DNA from: Phoronis australis | Taxonomy: Eukaryota > Phoronida > Phoronidae | Reading direction: 5' to 3' | DNA: 64,000 nt | Assembly: GCA_002633005.1 (NCBI GenBank) | Contig: NMRA01000097.1 | Span: 84,978 to 148,977, forward strand | Part shown: in pieces, positions 57,706 to 64,000 of the stretch | Layout: every line of letters begins with the position of its first letter | Position numbering within the stretch: the first letter of the stretch is position 1 | The notes under the pieces: model-generated | Databases searched by the model: none | What the model saw: the letters and a program-made list of their open reading frames with translations, nothing else | What the model was told of the DNA's origin: nothing | Made by a program: the position numbers and the translations under genes

Positions 57706-58527
57706 CTAACGAGATACGGAACGAAGGGGACGGAGTGGATGGGGAAGGTGCAGGCAATACAGACACCAGCGAGGGAGGTGCAGGCAATACTGACACCAAT
57801 GGGAGGTAACGGTTGGCCTGGTGAAGGGAGGGGAAGGGAGAGACAAGAGGAAGGGGGAAATTAGGGACGAGATGGGGGGAAAACTGACATGCGGATGTAT
57901 CCGGCCCTTGACAGCGTCGGACTTCCAGCGGCCCATGCGTTGGATGACGGGCTCCGGGAGGCCGAGAGCGGCGGCAGAGGTGGCGGCGCCGATGCGGAAT
58001 CTGTGAAACTTGTAAAGGGAGGGTTCAAGGGAGGCAGAGGTTATGATGGCATTGCGCTGGTGGGTGAAGAAGGAACGTGTGACGGGGGAAGAGTCGGCGA
58101 GACGGAAAAGGGGGCCGAGCAAATGGGGGGAAAGGCCAGATAGGTCTGGAGGTGGACAACAGGACAATAAGGAGAGGGAGAGGAAGGGATGTGAAGGGTA
58201 ACGGGGGCGGAATGGTGGTGTTTGAAATTGGAGATGGTGACGGTCATGTAGGGGGGTTGAGCCGAGAGGGTGGGGAGAAAAATTGGACGGAAGAGCGTTG
58301 GAGGGTGATCGAGGAATCGGAGGAAAGGGAAGGGAGGGTAAATTCGCCGATGCGGAGGAAGGCGTGGAACGCAAGGAGGAACATGGCCTTAAAGAGGGCG
58401 ATGTGAAGGGATTGTGAATGCAAGAAGGGATAGAGCCGATGAGGGAGGTGAGGATGTCATAGGTGATGTCGTTGTTTATATATTTATTTAAAGAGCATTG
58501 GGACTCTACCGCGTGGCTGCGTATCAA
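57706..58527 (-). pseudogene. DIRS-type tyrosine recombinase fragment, frameshifted and lacking Tyr
   Basis: Minus-strand frames give box 1 AFLRIGEFTLPS (arginine), ISNFKHHHSAPVTLHI with CPVVHLQTYLAF, SPVTRSFFTHQ, and box 2 HRFRIGAATSAAALGLP with IQRMGRWKSDA. This is the order found in DIRS/Ngaro-type retrotransposon recombinases. The conserved pieces fall in different frames, so at least two shifts occur (near 58250 and 58130). Where relatives have AxKxYI the sequence reads AVKGRI, so the nucleophilic tyrosine is arginine. The segment is C/T-rich on the coding strand and compositionally unlike its surroundings. No reverse transcriptase was seen next to it. Confidence 0.72.
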
Positions 58528-59039
58528 ATTAGGGGTGATTTGTATTTTATAACGGAGGACATTATATCGGCCATCGATAAATGACTCCGCGAAACTAAAA
58601 CACTATACACCGCACTGAATTTCGACATAATGTAAAAATTTCTTCAAAAACTTACCACTAGGCGAGTAAACTGTCTTACATCTTGACACCCGTCTGCTTT
58701 TCGCTTCTTGTGATCATGAGAGTAAACAAAGGCTTTAGTGAACAAAAGTTTTCTATAATTAGTTTTTGTTTCCTGCGGTCCCATTTTTTGCTGTTAACTT
58801 ATTAAATACACCACTATTGTCACCAATTGAGAATATGTGTACTTCGATTTCCGTGGTGCAATTTTTAACATCTTGTTGTCCAGTGTTTGAGTTTCCCACC
58901 CCAGTACTTGAACTAGCAAGGGGAAGCTGATGGACAATTGTAGCTCCATTTTTAAGGTCCTTTCTGGGTTTCTGACCGACTATTTCCAGAGTAAAATTTT
59001 GTCTTTCACGGGTCATTGGGTGTTCAGTGCAGCACGATT

Positions 59040-59860
59040 GCTGGTTTTAAATCAGTTTAAGCCGACCTTGAAAATCTAACTGTCTGAAAAATGGCATACC
59101 GTGGTTGAGATTTTTGAGGGTTTCTGCAAGGCACAATCCAGAGTGTATTTTGTCTGCAGATCATAGGGCATTTAGTGATCTGTGACACGTATTGAATCTC
59201 ATGTAATTGTTTTTTGTGGTACCTCGAATGTATGTGCTAGCTCATTTTTGGGGGGTCTTTTTTGGTTTCTGCCGCACCCATTCCAGAGTGCAGTTTGTCT
59301 GTCATGGGTCATTCAATGTTCAGTGCGGTACTAGTGTTCGGTTTTAAATCAGTTTCGGCCGGTACCTCGAAAATCTAGCCTAGCTCAAATTTTGATGGCA
59401 TACCGTGGTTGAAATTTTTGGAGGTTTCTGCCGGGTACAACCCAGAGTGTATTTTATCTGTCATAGGGGTTTTCGTGTTCTGTGACATGTATTGCATCAT
59501 ATGGAATTGGTTTTGTGTGGTATCTCGAATGTATGTGCTAGCTCATTTTTGGGGGGTCCTTTTTTGGTTTCTGCCGCACCCATTCCAGAGTGCAATTTGT
59601 CTGTCATGGGTCATTCGGTGTTCAGTGCGGTACTATTGTTCGTTAGTAAATCAGTTTTGGTTGGTACCTCGAATATCTAGTCTATAGCTCATTTTCTGGG
59701 CCCTTTGTAAGGCCCCCAGGGGTCACACCCCAGAGTGCAGACAACAGCAGACGTCCATTTCTGTACATATTGAGGTGGACTCTAAATGCTTCCGTGGTCA
59801 GATGTTGATACCTCATTCATCTATGCTAAGTGCTCTGGGCTGCCGGTCTATTGTGATATC
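59040..59860 (-). repeat. Right inverted arm with ~300-bp subrepeats
   Basis: This reverse-complements the left arm. Words such as TTTTTGGTTTCTGCCGCACCC, CCAGAGTGCAATTTGTCTGT and GGTACCTCGAATATCTAG occur in order, with two units visible, then the distal block GCAGACAACAGCAGACGTCC and GGGCTGCCGGTC. Confidence 0.8.
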
Positions 59861-60192
59861 CTAGATCCGCCACTGAAGTCGGCTGCTCAAAGGACGATTT
59901 AGAGGGTTACGTGAACAATTTCCCTTGGATTGTAATTGGCAACTACGTTAAGACATACTAGATCCGACAGTGGACACGTCCACAAAAATAAAATTTGCTG
60001 TTAGGACGAGGAGTGATCAATGACGCTTTTACCAAGTTACAATCTGCGAAAAAATTCACAAAACTTGTTTACTAAAGCAAGCTCATTTCTCTTATTCTAA
60101 GTTGTTTGAGTCCCCTAGTGCGGTACTTTTATGAAAATGTTGTACGAATTTAATCAGCAAAGTTATTACACTCTATCACAGTGCTAAACGAA

Positions 60193-60720
60193 AGTATAGG
60201 TGGCGCTGTGTCAGAGGGTACAAAGTTCTTGGACAGCCTACCCACTTCCCCGGTGGACAGTTCACCCTATAAATGCGACTTTATGTTAGCCGAGGCTTTC
60301 TAATGTTCCAATGAGTGTTTCAATTGCTCTTACATTCTGTATGTATTTTCATGTATATTTTCTATAAGTTTTATAAGTTCAGTATAAATCGGTAAATAAA
60401 ACAACAAGAATGGATCAACTGAAATTTGAAATTTTCGGATGTAACAACTTCCTTTATCAACAAAAACAGAAATAATATTTCAGTTGATCCATTCTTGTTG
60501 TTTTATTTACCGATTTATATTCTTCATTTCATGAAACAATAGTATCCTTGGGAGGATCTGGATCGCCTTATTTAGTTGCAGATATATTTTCTACGTTATA
60601 AGTTCAGTCAAATCCAAAGAGAAGTTCTCTTTGACTTGGTTTACCACATAATGTAGGCTCCATGTTGGAGCATAGTCTTATAATCTATTTGCAGTATAGG
60701 TGGCGCTGTGTCAGAGGGTA
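60193..60720 (+). repeat. Exact 28-bp direct repeats 500 bp apart
   Basis: AGTATAGGTGGCGCTGTGTC then AGAGGGTA occurs at 60193-60220 and 60693-60720. The interval holds the 43-bp inverted repeat at 60383-60519. This could be a tandem duplication, or two ends of an insertion. Confidence 0.85.
60383..60519. repeat. Perfect 43-bp inverted repeat, 51-bp spacer
   Basis: The arms 60383-60425 and 60477-60519 are exact reverse complements and contain GTAAATAAAACAACAAGAAT. Each strand carries an AATAAA. Confidence 0.92.
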
Positions 60721-60883
60721 TAGTTGGAGTAAACCCGCATACCACGGGATCTCAACGGAGTCCGCTCATTGGCCAGTTTAGCGGAAGAAAAGGATAAAAC
60801 GCGGGAAATTCACCCTCCTGTTGCGAAAAGGAATTGGAGTGTGGAGTAAAAACCATTCTTTTGGTGATAAAACAGCAATAAAA

Positions 60884-60923
60884 ATGGTACACACGGGAAA
60901 AACATCGAAAAATGCGAAACAGG
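60884..60923 (+). CDS. Candidate first coding exon of a gene leaving to the right
   Basis: AAAATGG opens MVHTGKTSKNAKQ and reaches a CAGG|GTGAGT donor in phase 1. Upstream, GCGGAAG (about 60782) and CGCGGGAAA (about 60800, E2F-like) suggest a promoter. No continuing exon was identified before 64000, so this stays a guess. The product is unknown. Confidence 0.3.
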
Positions 60924-61352
60924 GTGAGTTATTTTTCTGTATTAAAATGTTTTTCAACTTGCTAATGTTGCAACAGGTGGTCGGATCTCGTTAGGGGTTC
61001 ACGTCACGATGTTGTGGACACTCCTCTCGACTTTCTTGAATAAAGAAAGCATTCCTTGAAGATGTAATTACTGTTCATCTCGTTACAAGTTTTGAAGACT
61101 TAACTGCTGCCGGAGAACAGTTGAGAACTTTTAACTTTTCTCAAGCTTCCGCAGCCCATGACCTAATTAGTTGACCTCGATTTGTAGACCGGTAGCTACC
61201 ATGATAAAATCCCAAGCGTTCTATTTCTGGTTTAATGTATTGTCCAGAAGACTGCACTTTTACTTTTACCGACTAGGTGGATACTTTTGTTTATTTGGTC
61301 GCGAGTTACAGGCAAAAGAAATAAGAGAATTCAAAATAAAACTGGTATGGGT

Positions 61353-61455
61353 CACAGGCGTCCTCAGCTTTTGATCGTCCCCAATACACTACATATAATA
61401 CTACTAGTATTATATGTAGTGTATTGGGGACGATCAGAAGCTGAGGACGCCTGTG
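61353..61455. repeat. 103-bp palindrome flanked by 11-bp direct repeats
   Basis: The arms 61353-61403 and 61405-61455 match at 50 of 51 positions around a single C. GGTATGGGTCA occurs at 61344-61354 and 61455-61465. Confidence 0.92.
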
Positions 61456-61528
61456 GTATGGGTCATTGTCTGCGACCACGTTTCGTCGTTGCGTTCTTTT
61501 TGTACGTAGATCTGGGTGACACACATAC

Positions 61529-62912
61529 CGTATTACCCGGAATATAAGTGATAGTCCTATGCATAATCGAATACAGACCTCTGACGTTATGTTCTGTTCG
61601 TATACTGGCATTCGGCTCTTTGGAATTGTTTATGTGTGGTTTATTGGAGAAATATTTGTTGCTTTGTCATCATTTCTTGCTTTCTTACTAAGTCAACATG
61701 TATTCTGTTTTTTGTCAAAACTCAAGTGACCTTTTTGTAGGTTTCTGAACTCCGATTTTTTTGTCACACTGCGTTCAAAATTGGCATGCGTAGTATCAAA
61801 CAGCACACTTTTTACTAGTTTGCGAAGTTTCAAAGTCTTACTATCCAAATTAAATAGCAAATATTGCTACCTTTTTGTAGATGTACCTCTTTTTTGCCCA
61901 AAACACATTCCGACAGAAGTTGCAATATGCTTGCTATGATTTTAGTGTGTGAATATTTTATTTCTCTGATGATTGTGCACATTTGTTTACTTTCACCTGA
62001 AAGTTAGCATTCAAGATGGCACCTTTGGCCACTGTGTTGTATTTTTCACTTGACATAGAAATGTCCCAACGGATTGTATTCTGTATGAAATACTCTACTA
62101 CCACAATTTTTCTCGGTTACGGTTTGATATTTGAGAATTTTCAAATAAATGAGCGTAACATCTTTTTGGTTTGAATTGTTTTGACACTATTGAAGTAGAT
62201 ATTGAGGTGTCCTTTCAGAATATGTTCTTGTTTTTTCATCCAATATTTTGCTGTTGATTTATTCAAAAAATTTATGACAGCTTTGAAGTACATCTGCTGG
62301 TGAATGCTCGATGATTGATTGGAATTTCTTGCTTATCTCCAGCGAAATGTGAGTGGATAGATCTCATCAAGGGGTATCTGCAGCGATGTCTGCATTCTCA
62401 ATTGTTTTCAGTGTCATCCCGTTTTATTTTCTTAATTTGAATTCCCCTACTGTAACTCTTCAAACTGCATTCATGTTTTTGTTTGTTTTTGGTGTGTTAT
62501 TTGTACAGTATTTTATAATCTTTGTCATTACTTAACAATTTAGTCATGACATATTGGCAAAAAGAAAAGACTGATATCCTTAACAACCATATGACCATTT
62601 GTGTTCAAGCATTTGCCACTTTGATGTTGTCTATGTGTGATATGTTTTTGTTCGTTTTTACTGATTTAATATTTTCATGGAATGCTTTGAGTCAAGCAGT
62701 ATTTTATACTCTTAGACATTAGTTAACATTTTGTTCTTGGCTGATTGGAAAAAATGATAATTGGCCTTACGTCAAAAATAATGTTATGACATAATATTCT
62801 ATGTCATTTGTCGAAAATAACTTCATGACCTTATATTGTAAATCATTTGCGTCTCAGAAACCCATATTTTTTAGATTATAAGACTGAGGCCTTATATTCA
62901 CCGGGTAAGACA
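61529..62912. mobile_element. Possible 1.38-kb TIR element
   Basis: TACCGTATTACCCGGAATAT with AAGTGATAGTC at the left is matched in reverse by GACTGAGGCCTTATATTCAC followed by CGGGTAAGAC near 62880-62912. No transposase frame was found inside. The right boundary is approximate. Confidence 0.45.
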
Positions 62913-63237
62913 ATTTAGTCCAGGAATATGTAAAGCAATCTTTCAAAAGGCCCGTGCTTATAAAACAGTTTGCAAAGATGGTTCGGCTTGAATTTATATA
63001 TTATTATATAAATCTAATAAGGTTTTCATTTATGTACAGACTGCAAACTTACAGATTACAAAAAATGAAATAACACAGAAAGCAGTTTTTATGTAAATAA
63101 CATGAGGAATCAATTAAAAACATCAAAGCAATGTTTTGAGGATGTCTGTGAAGTGGCTCCAGACAATTGGCCCATGTGACTTGGATGGTGAAATCTTGCT
63201 GCTTACTCCATGTGGCCAGCCGCTGCCTTGGTATCAT

Positions 63238-64000
63238 CTGCAGGGCTTGAAATGACCCATGACAAAAAGAGGAAATTTTTCACTGCCCCCAAATACACAT
63301 TGCAATCTAAATGAGCATATGTCAACAGATCAAAAATAAAGAGTTTTATCACAAGAGGCCCTGTAATTACTCTGCGCGTGTAAGCGCAGAGTACTGTTGT
63401 TCCTGGGTTTTCTTCAATTTTATTCTTATTCTTCTTATTCTTATTCTTCTTCCGACCAAATTTGAGGCTTAATAACTCCAAATTTGGTTCAGGTACGGTC
63501 TTTAAATTCAGCATATGACTTTTGACAGTGTATAAATTTTGATTGGTTATATAATTATATTCCATATTGCACCGGAAGAGGTCGTTTGGTGCAAAGGTCA
63601 TGTAATTTTCGAAATGCTACTTCAGTTTTAAAGCTATCTTTTTCAAATTCGGTGCACAGGTACAAGTCAACATGACAATTTAAAAAATTACTTTTCTAAG
63701 TAATCTGGTCATCCAAACAGGTGAAATAGGTCAAAGGTCATTAGGTGCAAACTAAAATTTTGAGCTAGAAACTTCAAATTGACAGGTTTGATTGCCACAG
63801 ATAAATGAAATCGGAATCCAAAGTTTCAGGTCATTTAGTGCAAACATGGGGTCATTAGGTGCATTTTTCTTCTGAAAATTTGACCTTTTCAATCAGCAAG
63901 TATTCTGATGTGTCAACCGTTAGACAACTGTGATTCTCAGCGTTAAACACATTTTCCATGGGCTTTGCAATAATTCTCCTAAAGATGCTTAAAATGCACC
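63238..64000. repeat. Interspersed repeats at the right edge
   Basis: 63238-63330 matches 24670-24770 (CAGGGCTTGRAATGACCCAT, GAGGAAATTTTT, AATACACATT.CAATCTAAA). From about 63350 a second repeat begins, with a perfect hairpin ACTCTGCGC/GCGCAGAGT (63369-63392). TATTCTTCTT repeats follow, then several GTCATTAGGTGCAAA-type words. Its minus-strand open frame is not credible as a gene. Confidence 0.55.

Larger units (their letters stand above)
53765..59875. mobile_element. 6.1-kb foldback-like composite element
   Basis: The ends are CATAGGCGGATTTAGG at 53765 and its inverted match CCTAGATCCGCCACTG ending at 59875, with AAGTC on both outer sides (53760-53764 and 59876-59880). Long inverted arms follow: left about 54335-55625 and right about 59040-59860. 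Both are built of ~300-bp units that contain CGAGGTACC and ATGACAGACAAATT.CACTCTGGA twice each, with about 3.5 units on the left and about 2.2 on the right. The left arm carries an extra ~550 bp (53788-54330). The core holds a decayed spliced PIN-like gene and a degenerate tyrosine recombinase, both on the minus strand. Superfamily unknown. Confidence 0.75.

Noticed and set aside
57821-58406. Gly/Arg-rich plus-strand frames
   Set aside because: They are antisense to the C/T-rich recombinase fragment; composition alone keeps them open.
59409-59687. Hydrophobic frames in the right foldback arm (and similar ones at 54539-55393)
   Set aside because: The same peptide recurs in every subrepeat, on whichever strand carries the unit; it is a by-product of the repeat.
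61287-61611. Frames on both strands with the same NTLHIILxVLYVVYWGRS peptide
   Set aside because: The shared peptide is produced by the 103-bp palindrome, which reads the same on both strands.
63203-63601. 132-residue minus-strand frame with a Lys/Asn run
   Set aside because: It spans interspersed repeats; the Lys/Asn run comes from a TTCTTATTC microsatellite.

Overview
This window is animal nuclear DNA, AT-rich, with long introns, GT-AG splicing and a dense load of interspersed repeats. Single-copy protein sequences resemble vertebrate orthologues closely, but the repeats and several family-specific features are not vertebrate-like. A marine invertebrate, perhaps a non-vertebrate deuterostome, is the best guess; the sequence does not fix the taxon. 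There is a gap of 825 N at 18508-19332 and single Ns near 26453 and 49475.

Four genes can be built exon by exon with matching splice phases. (1) An OARD1/TARG1 macrodomain ADP-ribosyl hydrolase lies on the minus strand (8412-3017, 4 exons). (2) An UNC93A-like 12-TM-type membrane protein lies on the plus strand (11933-16882, 4 coding exons) with a long serine-rich N-terminal extension. (3) RAB21 lies on the minus strand (30832-23133, 6 exons, complete). (4) A TBC1D15-type Rab GTPase-activating protein lies on the plus strand (about 31558-47374, 14 firm exons plus a candidate first exon). RAB21 and TBC1D15 are head-to-head and their candidate starts are about 0.7 kb apart, so a Rab GTPase and a RabGAP share an upstream region carrying CRE-, ETS- and YY1-like motifs. 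The two genes are also neighbours in vertebrates. A last exon at 234-301 belongs to a further plus-strand gene that enters from the left; its acidic C-terminus is reminiscent of ZC3H15.

The right third (48-64 kb) is repeat-rich. Its main structure is a 6.1-kb foldback-like element (53765-59875). It has long inverted arms made of about 300-bp subrepeats, matching end motifs and a 5-bp AAGTC flanking duplication. It carries a decayed spliced gene of the PIN/FEN-like HAMTGCD family and a degenerate DIRS-type tyrosine recombinase that has lost its catalytic tyrosine. Other mobile DNA includes a 1.4-kb TIR element, a MITE pair, a tRNA-derived SINE pair, a broken LINE in a TBC1D15 intron, and a repeat family with about 442-bp internal tandem units in which the assembly gap falls. 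Several near-perfect palindromes (51, 57 and 103 bp, plus a 43-bp-arm inverted repeat) are present.
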